DNA of 64,000 nt from Lepas anatifera (taxonomy: Eukaryota > Arthropoda > Thecostraca > Lepadidae). Below the pieces are notes generated by a model, which saw only the letters and a list, made by a program, of their open reading frames with translations, did not search any database and was not told the origin of the DNA. Positions 47,932 to 59,796 of the stretch are shown piece after piece; within the stretch, counting starts at the first letter, position 1, and each line of letters opens with the position of its first letter. The position numbers and the translations under genes are program-made. The DNA lies in the NCBI GenBank assembly GCA_034440635.1, contig JAOTON010001253.1, forward strand, positions 1,054,001 through 1,118,000, read 5' to 3'.

Positions 47932-49949
47932 TTAAAATCACGTTATAAACAGGGGCGCAGCCAGGGGGGCACAGGGGCACGTGCCCCCATCGGTGCCGGG
48001 GTGCCCTTTTGATTGTCAGGTGGTGTGCCCTCTTTGGGCCGTGCCGCTCGAAATTTAGTACCCTACGTCGTTGAGCCTAGATGGAACTAGACTGCATTTA
48101 GTGATTTAAGCTATTGTTTGACAATTATGTGCCTTTTTGGTCAGTTAGGGCATTCTGTCGCCTTTCCAAGCACCCGGGAAGAGTATAGGCACGTAATCCG
48201 TTTCCAGATAATGCCTCATCGTCGCCAATTATCGTATGGGCAGAGCTAATTTGGTGCCCCTTGAGCTCATCTGGTGCCGCCTGAGCGCTGGTCTTGAACC
48301 CTGGAGCTGATCATGTGCCCTCTGAGCTGATCTGATACCCTCGTAGTCAATCTGGTGCCCCACCCCCCCTCTGAGAAAATAATTGTGCCTTCTGAATCTA
48401 TACAATGTTCTCTGAGTTAGTCTGATGACTCCGAGCTTGCCTGGTGCCCTATTAGCTGTTTTAGTGCCCCTTAAACTGATCCGGGCACCCTGAACTTATT
48501 TAATGCCTCCCGTAGTTTATCTACTGTCCACGGCCGCAGCCAGGGGACACAGGGGGCACGTGCCCACATCGGTGCCGGGTGCCCTTTTGATTGCCAGGTG
48601 GTGTACCCCCTTTGGGCCGTGCCGCTCCAAATTTAGTGCCCTACGCCGTTGAACCTAGATGGAACTAGGCCGCATTTAGCGATCTCAACTATTGTTTGAC
48701 AATTAAGTGCCTTTTTGGTCACCTAAAACATTCTGTCGCCTTTCCAAGCACCCGGGAATAGTATAGGCACGTAATCCGTTTCCAGATAATGCCTCATCGT
48801 CGCCAATAATCGTACGTGTGGAGCTCATCTGGTGCCCCCTGGAGGTGATCATGTGCCTTCTGAGCTTATCTAATGCCCTCGTAGTCAATCTGGTGCCCCC
48901 TCCCCTGAATAAATAATTGTGCCTTCTGAACCTATATAATGCTCTCTAAGTTAGTCTGATGCCTCCGAGCTTGCCTGCTGTCCTATTAGCTGTTTTAGTG
49001 CCCCTTGAGCTGATCCGGGCCCCTGAACTTATTTAATGCCTCCCGGAGGTTATCTACTGTCCAGGGGGGCACAGGGGACACGTGCACCCATCGGTGCCGG
49101 GTGCCCTTTTAATTGCCAGGTGGTGTACCCTCTTTGGGCCGTGCCGCTCGAAATTTATTGCCCTGCGCCGTTGAACCTAGATGTAACTAGACTGCATTTA
49201 GCGATTTCAACTATTGTTTGAAAACTAAGTGCCTTTTTGGTCAGCTAGGGCATTCTGTCGCCTTTCCAAGCACCCGGGAAGAGCATAGGCACGTAATCTG
49301 TTTCCAGATAATGCCTCTTCGTCGCCAATAATCGTACGGGCGGAGCTCATCTGGTGCCCCCTGGAGCTGATCATGTGCCCTCTGAGCTGATCTGGTGCCC
49401 TCGTAGTCAATCTGGTACCCTCCTGAGAAAATAAGTGTGCCTTCTGAGCCTATAAAATACTCTCTGAGTTAGTTTGATGCCTCCGAGTTTGCCTGGTGTC
49501 CTTTTAGCTGTTTTAGTGTCCCTTGAGCTGATCCGGGCCCCCTGAGCTTATTTAATGTCTCCCGGAGTTGATCTGCTGTCCAGGGGTGCAGCCAGGAAGG
49601 CACAGGGGGCACGTGCCCCCATCACTGCCGGGGTGCCCTTTTGATTGCCAGGTGGTGTACCCAATTTGGGCCGTTCCGCTCGAAATTTAGTGCCCTAACC
49701 GTTGAACCGAGATGTAACTGGACCGCATGTAGCGATTGAAACTATTGTTGGACAACTTAATACCTTTCTCGGTCAGCTAGGGCATTCTATCGCCTTTCCA
49801 AGCACCCGGGAAGAGTAGGGGCACCTAGTATGTGTCCACCTAATGCCTCATTGTCGCCAATAATCGTACGGGTAAAGCCAATCTGGTGCTCATTAAGCTC
49901 ATCTCGTGGCCTCTCACCTGGTCTTGGCCCCTTGAGCTGATTACTTGCC

Positions 49950-51560
49950 CTCTAAGCTGATCTGGTGCCCCTGAGTCAATTGAGTGCCCCACTGAGCAAA
50001 TAATTGTGCCTCCTGGACCTATATAAAGCTCTCTGAGTTAGTCTAATGCTTCCGAGCTTGTTTGGTGCCCTAATAGCTGATTTAGTGCCCCATGAGCTGA
50101 TTCGTGCCCCCGAACTGATCTCATGCCTCCCCAAGTTGATTCTGTCTCCTAAGTCAATATGGTGCCTCTTCAGCTGATTAGGTGCCCCCTCAACTGATTA
50201 TTGATGTCTCCTTAGATGGTCTGGTCCCCCCCTGAGCTGGTTTGGTGGGCCCTGAGCCCACCTTGTGTCCCCTGAGCTGTTATGTTGCTCCCTGAGCTGA
50301 TTTAGGCTCCTGCCATAGTCTGGGGGGCTGGGAGCTGATCTGGACCTCGAGCGGATCGATCTGGTGCCACCTGAGCTGCACTAATGCCCCTTAGTCGATC
50401 TGGTGCCTCCTGAGCCCATCTGATGCCCCCTGAGTAATCTGGTGCCCTTTAAACTGATCTGGGCCTCCTTACGGGATTTCATGAGCAGATCTAAAGCCCT
50501 GAGCTGAGCTGGGCCCACAGAGGCTGATGAGGGCCCCTGAGATGGTATGGGGCTCCTGAGCTGATTAAGTGCCTCCTGACTTGATCTGGTATTCCCGAGC
50601 TGGTCGGGGATCACTGATCTGATTGTTTGTCCCCGGAGCTGATCTGGTGCCCTATGGGCATCTGGTGTGCCCTGAGCAGCTATGGGGCTTTTGAACTGAT
50701 TGGGCCCCGAGCTTATGAGGGATCCATGAGCTGATTTAGTGCCCCTGACTTGAACATGCCCACTGTGCTGATCGATCTGGTGCACCCTGAGCAGACATAC
50801 TGCCTCCTGAACTTAACTAATGCCCCCTGAGTTGATCTGGTGCCTGCTGAGTCATCAGTGTGTCTCCTGAGCCCATTTTATTCCCTCTGAGCTAGACTTG
50901 TGCCCCATGGCTAGTATGGTGCCCTTTAAGCTGACCCGGGCCTCCTGGGTTGATTACGTGATTTCCTGAGCAGCTCCCAGGCCCTGAGCTGAACTGGGCC
51001 CACAGGGGCTGGTGAGGGCCCCTGAGATAGTATGGGGCTCCTGAGCTGATTAAGTGCCTCCTGACTTGATCTGGTATTCCCGAGCTGATCTGGGCCCCGA
51101 GCTGGTCGGGGACCACTGATCTGATTATTTGTCCCCGAGGCTGATCTGGTGCCCTATGGGCCGATCTGGTGTTCCCTGAGCAGCTCTGGGGCTTTTGAAC
51201 TGCTTGGGCCCCGAGCTGGTGAGGGATTCCTGAGCTGATTTAGTGGCCCTGACTTGATCCTGCCCCCTGACCTGACTTGAGGCCCCTGAACTGATCTGGT
51301 GCCCCAAGAGCTGATCGGGGGCCCAAGGGTGGGTCTAGGTTCTGGGTGTACCCTGAGCTGGTCTGGGCGCTGAGCTTGTGAGAGCCCCTTAAGTTGGCTT
51401 GAGGCCCCCTGAGGGGATCTGGCGCCTTAAACTGTTCTGGGGCTTCTTGAACTGGTTTAAGGCCCTGTGAGCCTATCTGTGGCCCATTGAGCTAGTCTGA
51501 TGACCTCATCTCTGGGACCAATGAGCTAGTCTAGTCCCTGGGTGAAGCATGAGCTGCTCT
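49950..51560. repeat. CTGAGCTGATCTGGTGCC array in C2
   Basis: Same degenerate array as in C1 but with an extra block: segments at about 50480-50660 and 50940-51140 repeat each other ('gggcccacaggggctg.tgagggcccctgag', 'gattaagtgcctcctgacttgatc'). This internal duplication of about 480 bp accounts for most of the length difference between C2 and C1. Confidence 0.75.
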
Positions 51561-52197
51561 GTGGCCTGATCTACATCAGGGGCCCCTGAGGTGGTCTTGA
51601 ATAGATAGATAATAATAACACAAGGCCAACTCCCATCAATTCGGGGCGGGGTCACTGAGCTAGTCAGTCCCTGGAGGCACAACTGGGGGATGGAGGAAGC
51701 TGCTCTGGGGGCCTCTGATCCACATTTGGGGGCCCCAGAGCTGGTCTTGAATAGATGGGGAATAAGAACACAATGGAAACTCCCCTTGTAAAACGGAGCT
51801 AACGAGGAATGAGGAATCTCTAAAACGGCTTGTGATACCTAGGCACCCCAGGTTATATAAATTGCTTATTATACTGGTGGATTCTGGGAAGGGGTGATAA
51901 AAAGGCATTTTTTTATGTTGGAAGAATGTATTTCACAAAACACGGCTGTAAACTTTGCGAGGCAATTGAACAATTTTCATTCACACCTTGCCACTGGTGT
52001 CACAGTAATAACCCCACGTCGCTTGAACGTACCATCGCCTCGGTACCAAACCCACCCTACCCCCCCCCCCCCCCCCCGATCCCTACTCTCCCACAATGTG
52101 CAATCACGTTGATTCCATACACTTCACAGATCACTTCACATCACGACAACCTCCTTCACCACATGCAGCTCGCCGAAGTGGGTCCAGATTATACGAA

Positions 52198-52608
52198 CTA
52201 AATACAAAGCTCAAAATGTTCATTGATAAATGGCAGCCACCTCTCGTTAAACCTGTCAATTCTTCTGTCCTTCTTTGCAATGCACCGTTCCATTTGAAAT
52301 GTTTTTTCCAGAAATTTTGAGAAAACTCCCATCTTTATTTCTTCATCCTTAAACCTCTGATTCACAATGAACTGTTTTGCAGCCAAAACTATTAAATTGA
52401 CAACATTCAATGTTCCTAATGATCCAAAGAGAATGTTTGTAACGTTGCCTAAGAACTGTTTTGTTGTGGCAAGCTTTGAGTTAATTTTTCTAACTACATC
52501 ATCCCAAAATCCTCTAACCTCTCCACACTCTACGAAGAAATGCTCAATTGTCTCTACGCTACCGCACCTATCACAGAATGGATCATCTATCACTTTTCGT
52601 ATACACAA
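52198..52608 (-). pseudogene. LINE C-terminal cysteine-rich domain
   Basis: Continues the RT polyprotein in another frame. It has CDRCGSVETIEHFFVEC followed by VRGFW, the C-x2-C...H...C pattern of the zinc-knuckle region (zf-RVT type) after LINE reverse transcriptases, then about 90 residues with a basic, helix-like tail. The frame change at about 52600 is probably a single-base indel. Confidence 0.8.
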
Positions 52609-54315
52609 GAATCTTCGAGTTGGAAAAAAACCTATGAACTATCCTATATTGTAAATTTTGAAGCTTTGTTGATTTCGTGATGTTAAATGGAAGTAAGTAT
52701 ACTTTACACCAGTCTTCTCCGTATTCAACTCCTTCATTTATCCATTTTATTTGCGCTCTGGGGGTTATCTCCTTTAGAAATTTGTTTGAAAAATATTTAA
52801 CTTTAATCCACTGAACCGGGACAAGTTTCCCTTTCACTTCTATGCCACGGCCAAGCACCTTCTCCTCAACGGTTAGTGTTTCACTGCCAACGGCAAGCCG
52901 TCTCCATATCGCAGGAATGGCCCGGCACCAGCCCATATAAACAAGAGGATCCAATCGTGTCAAGTTGTTGCTTTCCTTAAACGAATTATAATCTAAGATT
53001 CGTCCCTGATGATTAAGGAATGCATCAAGGAACAATATACTGTTTTCGTACAATGCAGCATTGAAAATAATTTTCCCTTCCACCCGAATAGCTTCATTAT
53101 TCCACACTATTTGTTTACGCACTTCCTTTCCACAAGTAGGTTCTTTGATGGGGACCGCTTCTCTGAACCAACATAACATCTCCCTATAAAACGCAGCTAC
53201 TCTTCTGTCATTAACCCACGCAAAATTGTAATTCATATGCAATATGTGCTCTAACTTAACACGAATCCTTTTCTGAAAAATTTTTGCGAACCCTATATCC
53301 ATATTCCACAAGATTCTGCCCATCCAAGAGCAACGCAGCCCTTTATAAAGATTTATCACATTTGGACAGTTTAAGCCCCCATTCTTGACTTCTTGACGCA
53401 GCACCTCTCTGGCAACTTTTGGCGGACGCCCCCTCCAAATGAAACGCATAATTTTACTTTGGATCGTGTCCAGATGTCTCTTTTGAAAAATTACTGCGGA
53501 GGTCATGTGGATTAGCTGAGAAATAACGAGAGCTTTTGCTATTGTTATTTTCCCTTTAAGCGTGAGATTTCGCTGGGACCACTGGTTGAAAACATTTTGA
53601 ATCTTAATCATAGCTGGCTGAATATTAATGTCGCTACACTCATGCAAGGCACTAAATGTAACGCCTAAAATCTTTACTCGCTCATTAGGTTCTTGTCCAC
53701 AAATACGTTCCGTTGAGCGTTTCTGGGAGCCTAACCACATAAATTTGCATTTATTTAGATTTAATTGCAGGCCGGAGTACATTCCGAATTCCTTCACTAG
53801 CTCCAAAGCATTCTTGGCTGAGTCAATGTCTTTTACGAACAAAGTTGTATCGTCTATATATTGTGAGATTCTTATCTCCTCATTAGAAATTATTATACCG
53901 TTCAACCTAGGTGTTGCACGAATCTTAACAGCCAAAATTTCGACAACTAAGCAAAATATGAGACTGGAAGCAGGGCAGCCCTGTTGCAGACCACGCGATG
54001 GTTTAAACCATGAGGATGTAAATCCATTGTTTATGATAGCGAGTTCCATATCCCTATGCAGAATCTGAATCCATTCAATAAAATTACTTCCAAATCCGAA
54101 TTTTATCAGAGTATCTTCAATGAACTTATGCTCGACAGAATTGAATGCATTCTGAAAATCCAATGCCATAAGTATTCCACTTAATTTATCGGCGTCACAA
54201 TATTCTATGATGTCAGAAGTTGTTCTTAAATTTACTCCAATATTCCGCCCTCGTATTGAACCTGTTTGATCAGGAGCAACTAAATCCCTCACTACTAACA
54301 TTAACCTATTTGCAA
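52583..54315 (-). pseudogene. LINE reverse transcriptase, partial
   Basis: The reading frame enters from C2 sequence at 54427, but the LINE part starts at 54315 (residue about 38). RT motifs in order: DQTGSIRGRNIG (residue about 53), motif A with MALDFQNAFNSVEH (Asp 90), motif B GLQQGCPASSLIF (about 146), and motif C QYIDDTTLF (Asp 192-193; YIDD in place of the commoner YADD). The thumb and connection follow, including a 'KILGV' segment and a WRGRPPK-like segment typical of L1/Tx1-type LINEs. The frame breaks near 52600 by a shift of one frame relative to the downstream cysteine motif. With no 5' end it cannot be active. Confidence 0.9.
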
Positions 54316-54634
54316 GGGTGATAAAAAGGCATGTCCCCCCTGAGCTCAGAGCACAGTCCCCGAAACCAGGATTTATACTGATTAATTTAAATGAAGAACT
54401 AGTTGTTACAATTTTCAGCCCTGTCACACCATCCCCATCTAAACCACCGGCCTGTTCACCTTTTATTTACTCCTGGGACCGATCCTTGAGAATATGGAAC
54501 TTAATAAACGAGTTCAAAAGGTATCTCCCAAATTTTTCCGGCAGCAAAAATGTGATCTTCCAAAGACACTATGCCACTCCTCGTCCCACGGCGATTGTGG
54601 GAGGCAGGGAACTTAATCTGCGTTCAGCCAGGGC

Positions 54635-57070
54635 CAGTGACCCAAAATAGGTTTTGCGCTAGGGTGTCGAGTGGAAAATTCAGCTCGGAATGTATGGCGA
54701 GTGAGTGGAAAATTCCTCTCAAAATGTATGGCGGAGTAAAAATTTCAAATTTTGTACTCAGGTGGTAAACTCTCAGAGCCCTTGTTTGAACTGAAGGATG
54801 GACATTTCCTTTAATTTTTCAAAGTAAATATTTTTAAATCATGCCCAAACAGCTTTGTTTGACCATTCCCATGTGAGAAATTTGGGTTAAGCAGGTATAT
54901 CTTTACCAGCTGAAACCCCTGATGCAGTCTCCAATTTTTTAAGGAGTTGGTGAATTTCCACAAATAAAAAACTTTTGGGGGCCTCTGAGACCAACCTTGG
55001 GGGAAAGAACTCTGGGAGCCACTAAAACTCTTGGGGGGTTTCCCTAGACCAACTCTTGTGCCCCTCCACCCCACGACCAGCTTTTAAGGGCCCCTGAGAC
55101 GAAATATCGGGGCCCCCTTGGACAACTCTGCAGAGGGGCCTCCGAGATCGGCAGGTGGTGAAAATGAAAAGGGGTTTTTTTCATGCAATACCTAAGCCCT
55201 GTTCCACCTGTCAGCACAGTTTTGTCAGCACCAATCAGCGGGCCGCGTTGCGCCTACGTCACAGGACTGTAGCCTCTCCTCGGGAACTAGTTCTAGAGGT
55301 TTTACGGGCTGACGGCCTGCTGTTTGTGCTGATGAAAAACCGTAGTGACGAAGTGCAGCCTAATATTTTTAATGTTTTAAAGGTTTGAGTTCCCTTTGAT
55401 TAGCACAAACAGGAGGTGATTATGGCGCTGATGTTACTTTTCTGGAGGAGAGGTTGGAGGTCCTGCTGACAAAACTGTGCTGACAGCTGGAACAGGGCTC
55501 TAGTTCCAAATTATTATCTACGCATACACTGTATAGTTTTCCTGTCCGGGACAACGCCCCTCCTATACCTATACCTATAGCTATCGGAATTTTGGAGGCC
55601 ACTCCTGGCCTCAATCACTGCACCTGCATACACCTATGCTGGGGCCCAGTAGAGCCTTGGTTTACACTTAACTAACCCAGACGAAACTACAAACTTTCTA
55701 TCATGGCAATAAACTCTTCCAGACTCTTGCTAAAAGTTTTTTTTTTACCTGTAATTCCTGCTTCTCTTCACATATATACTCACCTTCATATGGTATGCTG
55801 CTTTCTATCAATATTAGTCTAGCTGCTGCAGCCTCCTTTCTGTTGTTTCTTCCTTTCGTCTACAATCAGCCAGGCGCGGCGGGCTGCGACAGCGTCGAAG
55901 CAACTACTAATTTAAATTTCTGATCGCAATCCAGTTGCCGGTCGCATAAGCAACATAATTTGCATTTGAAAACTTGCTCTAAATTAATTTTCTAAATCCT
56001 TATAGACTAGAAAATTATACAACTAAAAGCACACCAAGAGAAAGACTAACAATGTTTTGTCAATAACGAATACGAAACCAGCCTTTCAAAAGCCTAAGAT
56101 GCCGCTTTATTTACTAGATGTAAAGACGGCGTTTTGGTAAGTCCACGCCGTAGACCAGCCATACAAAAAGTGCCGATGTTTGAAGGGTAACTGGATGCAT
56201 TCTTGTTGCCCAAAAAATCATTTAGTGAAATGTAGAGTTTCAATGTATTAAAGTACCGGAAACTTTTAGTTCAACTTAAATATCAGCGTATTTATGCCTA
56301 GGGTGTCGTAGGGTGTCGTGAGTGGATTTGGGTGTCACGGCGTGGACGCAGCAATGAAGGGCTAATATGGATAAAAATTATTTTCTACGCAATAAATGGT
56401 TAATTTTCTACGATACAATGTCAAAAAATATGCTGCTTACCATACAAATTTCAAGATAATTGCTTTTAACAGCAAGATGACCAAAATGTTTTTCACTATT
56501 CTCGGTACCAGAAATACAAAAACAACTTTTCAAGGACGTAAGCCTAGAAATCATATGCCAGATAAACTGCTTTCCAGAAATGTATCTTTCAAGCGGTCGC
56601 TCTTTTTTGGCAACACAAGGCTGGGTGTTATTTTCCCTCCCAATTTTGGAGTGGTGGATTTAGTGGCGGTGTTCCCCATTGGCTTTCTCCGGTGGGGCGG
56701 GGGGGGCCTGTGCGTCTTGCCCGCGCCGAATTTCGTTCTGTTGTTCCACTGAAATCAGTGGAGATAGGGATGCCAGGTATATTGACCAGAAAATAGAGTC
56801 GCCGATTCTCTTCAGAAAGCGAAAGAAGCGCATAGGCCGGTTATTTGGCGATTTCTAGTCGATTCTGCTGCTCTTTTCCAGTGGACGTTGGTGGGGGCAA
56901 TGGAACTGGGCTTTGTAGTAAGTATTGTTGGTAAATTCAATAGTAGTAAATATTGTTCAATAGTTATTCAATAGTAGTAGTAAATATTGTTGGAAGTGGT
57001 GGAAATTCAGCAAAAATAAAGTGGTGGTTCTGATTGACTGGGTGGTTCTGCCCCCCCTTTTGGGACACTG
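54635..57070. mobile_element. hAT-like element F
   Basis: Exact 8-bp duplication GCCAGGGC at 54627-54634 and 57071-57078, interrupting C2. Ends CAGTGACCCAAAA and TTTTGGGACACTG are inverted with one mismatch. The interior (2.4 kb) is non-coding. It includes an E-type array fragment (54975-55150, CTGAGACCAA units), MITE N (55195-55499) and AT-rich DNA. A 118-residue frame at 56396-56752 has no recognisable domain. Confidence 0.88.
55195..55499. mobile_element. MITE N with ~36-bp inverted ends, inside F
   Basis: The left end starts AGCCCTGTTCCACCTGTCAG and the right end is its near-perfect inverse over about 36 bp (ending GGAACAGGGCT), with one mismatch. CTA stands directly outside both ends (55192-55194, 55500-55502), a possible 3-bp duplication. 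305 bp, non-coding. Superfamily undecided; a 3-bp target would fit PIF/Harbinger-like elements, but the preferred TWA is not seen. Confidence 0.75.
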
Positions 57071-57492
57071 GCCAGGGCTCACTCGTCACGACAAAACCAG
57101 TGGGCATAACAAAAAATTTTCGACTCCAATATGCCTTAACCTGCACATTGTAACAGATATCACATGCTCCGCTGATGTTAAGTACTTGCATGAGTTGGCT
57201 GTCCTTAAATCTATCCCAAAAAAGTAGTGTTTTGGCTACTTCCATGGCATTTTGGTGATATTTTGTTCCTTTTTTCGGTTTTAATCGAGTTTTCCTTCTC
57301 CGTCAATGATTTCTTTGCATTTTTATTGAACCAAAGATGGCCAAAAAATGATATAAACAAAGATATAGTAAGGTTTTTTAGGTTACGTTAAAAAGTGCCC
57401 TTTTTCCCCGGGGTGCCCCTCAAAGTTGGTGTGCCCCCCATACGAAAGCTCTGGCTGCGCCCCTGGTTATAAAGGTGCCATATTCCCTTTAA

Positions 57493-57796
57493 ATCGTTTG
57501 TTCCCATCACTGAGAGCGAAAACGCTAGGCCACTGTGAGGTGGTGGTGGATGAAGAGTGTAGGGAGAGGGTGGTAAGATGGGCACAGTTCCCTTTGGGGC
57601 TCTGTATCTCAATTGTTTTTAATGTGAGGATGATGCTATTCTGTCTGACACTTCTACGATCGCTTATGCGTCCCTGCCCTCAAACACATTGTGCTCAATG
57701 TTTATTCCTTGTAGCGATAATATTTAGCGTAGAATGCTGCAAAAGCCCATCTTGCTCCAATAGGTGGGGTAAGACGGGATTTTGCATGTGGTGTGC
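57493..57796. other. Unassigned stretch
   Basis: Nothing recognised. Contains 'gggtaagacggg'-type motifs (57766-57779) that recur inverted at about 58789-58800 (CGTCTTACCCCC). Confidence 0.4.
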
Positions 57797-58073
57797 CATA
57801 GGAGGATCCAGGATTGCCGATCGGGGGGGGACACGGACTTCGCGGGGGCACCATCCGGACCTGGGGGCACCACTTTTGACCGGCAAAACCTATCAGGTGG
57901 GCGCTAAATCCTATCGGTGGACGCCAATTTTTACATCCTGGAGGGAGGAGTGGTGGGAAGCGATATTTCAGGGGGCGCCATCGATCTTCCAGGGGGCGCC
58001 GTGACCATTTCAGGGGGCGCCGAGGGTCGATCAGGGGGCACGTGCCCCCATGCCCCCCGTGGATCTGCCTATG
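57797..58073 (+). mobile_element. MITE family K, copy 2 (complete)
   Basis: Ends CATAGGAGGATCCAGG and GGATCTGCCTATG. Flanks TGGTGTGC (57789-57796) and TGGTGTAC (58074-58081) match at 7 of 8. Interior colinear with K copy 1, including 'cttttgaccggcaaaacc' and repeated TTTCAGGGGGCGCC blocks. Non-coding. Confidence 0.88.
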
Positions 58074-58081
58074 TGGTGTAC

Positions 58082-59796
58082 CTTATGCAATGGTTTGTTC
58101 CACAAAAACCTAGTTGTTTTGAGCGCAAACGAGAGTTGAAATATTTGACGGAGCATCGTTTTGATAAAAGGAATGAACGGCAATTAACTTGGTTGATTCC
58201 CCCGTAAAACGAAAATTTCCTTGGAATTTAGCCAGTTATATACCTACTTGACTATATTTAACTATATATTATAAAATTATATATTTAATTATTTTTGTCA
58301 TATATTTAATTATATATTGTATTATATTTAACTATAATTATATCCTTAAACCAGCCTGTGGTGATCTCTGACACAGATGGCGTTGAACAGTGCAAAAATA
58401 ACGAAGATCACGACTTGATTTCTAAGGTGAATTTAATTTTTCACTCTGTATCCGTCTGGCCCCAATCACCATCTTTGTGAAAATCTTATGTTTCTTTATC
58501 ACTCTGTTCGGTTGATGGAACATGTCTATCGCATCATACGTTTGAATGTTCTCCCGCGGTAGAAATTGGAAATCAAGACTTGAAAACAGAGCCGGAAACT
58601 GACAGAGCGCTGCAAGCAAAACTCTTTATAATGCGAGAGTGAGCCACGAATTTTGTTTCTCTCAAATTCTAATCGATAAAAAAACTACTTATTCGTGTTT
58701 TTGACACGAAAAAGCGTCACATGATGCACTAATATAAGCAATTAAGTCTTCGTACCATTTTTGGTTTGGTCCGCAGAGCTTGTGCCCGTCTTACCCCCAT
58801 GCACGTCTTGCCACCCAGTCCCCTAGCCCCAGACCTCCCAGAAATAATGCTTAGAAGAAGCCGTTTTCAATCGGAAAAACGTGATTAGGATAAGTTCGTC
58901 TTTACCGTGCCTCCCTTGCAGGGACCTTGGAATCACTAGAGGAGCCCGAGCCACCCTAAAAAAACACCAGGAATTTTTGAAGCCCACGGCAAAAGCATGT
59001 ACTATTATTTAATGTTAATGTTTTATCACTGGCTTGGAGAATAAATACAAACCTAGGATTTCCTCAACTCTATCAAATTCTTGCATGAAACCCTGCTTCA
59101 AAAGAGCCATAAAGTCACGATCGTTATGATAAACCAGATTCCGATACCCAGGTTGAAAAAAACCTGATAATGCGTCGACATTCTCCTCTTCTAACCCCCG
59201 GTGCGTCGACTTGCCGCTGATGCGCGACTTCATAGCCGCAGGCACTTTACGCTAGGTCGTAAGCCTTTGGGGCTGAAACACGTCTAATATTTATGAAAAT
59301 TGGTACACTTACACCTGGTAAAATACGATCAGTGAGATAACCTTAGGTATGTCCAGACAATAAGCAAAGCCGTGTGTGCATGCACACCCGGCTTTAGATT
59401 CATCTCTGCAGAGAATCTAATAGGTATGTTTCGGGGAAATTTCTGTTTTAACACCTGAATTATCTGATTTTCGACATAAATAATCAGTTTCGTTAATATT
59501 TCATCATGTTTTTGCCGGTTTAATCAATTAATATACTCGTGCCTAGGCATGCGTACCAAGGTGTCACTCTAGGGGCACAACAATACAGAGATGAATATGT
59601 TTTTTGGACTGCCCCTTATTTTTCCGGAGCCAAATCTGTACCCCTATTAGTTTTTGTGTGGACACAGGGGCGGAGAGATTTTTTGCTCTACAGACCTAGT
59701 GTAAATACCTTTTTAAAAAAATTTATCCGGCGTTTGGGGGGGCAAAGGTAGTTTGCCCCCCCTCCAGCGCTTGAGGGGGGTGTCGAAACCGCTCAT
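58082..59796. other. Unassigned stretch
   Basis: No gene recognised. 58240-58350 is a strongly AT-rich run of TATATTTAATTAT-like repeats. 59660-59775 resembles a transposon-end fragment (CAGGGGCGGAGAGATTTT with a G/C-rich 'ggggcaaaggtagtttgcccccc' hairpin) without a partner. Confidence 0.4.

Larger units (their letters stand above)
51909..54315 (-). mobile_element. L1-type LINE, 5'-truncated
   Basis: Exact 17-bp target duplication GGGTGATAAAAAGGCAT at 51892-51908 and 54316-54332. On the minus strand the element ends in a short A-run at the 51909 side, as expected for target-primed reverse transcription. It encodes the C-terminal reverse transcriptase half and a cysteine-rich tail; the endonuclease and RT start are missing (5' truncation at 54315). 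The 3' UTR contains an uninterrupted G-run on the element strand (52060-52077). Inserted into the right part of C2. Confidence 0.93.
47950..57465 (+). mobile_element. Array-bearing hAT-like element C2 with nested LINE and F
   Basis: Exact 8-bp duplication GTTATAAA at 47942-47949 and 57466-57473. Ends CAGGGGCGCAGCCAGG and CTGGCTGCGCCCCTG. Colinear with C1: four higher-order units (near 47970, 48549, 49071, 49601), array to about 51560, then the unique right part, split by a LINE (51909-54315) and by F (54635-57070). Subtracting both leaves about 4.65 kb, against 4.25 kb for C1. Confidence 0.9.
46566..57488 (+). mobile_element. TTAA element M, copy 2, with nested insertions
   Basis: Left end AGGGGAATGTGGCACC after TTAA 46562-46565; right end GGTGCCATATTCCCT before TTAA 57489-57492. 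Its own sequence is only 46566-46908, 47936-47949 and 57474-57488. The rest is G2 (46909-47931), inserted at a TTAA, and C2 (47950-57465), inserted at GTTATAAA. Without the inserts it would be about the size of M1, and its internal blocks ('accttggtcgaatcc', 'tttacaacttcgctatctc') match M1 in order. Confidence 0.88.

Noticed and set aside
53628..54068. 146-residue plus-strand ORF
   Set aside because: Antisense shadow of the LINE reverse transcriptase on the minus strand.
36690..57465. Segmental duplication explaining C1 and C2
   Set aside because: Sequence identity stops exactly at the inverted ends, and each copy has its own different 8-bp flanking duplication, which indicates transposition.
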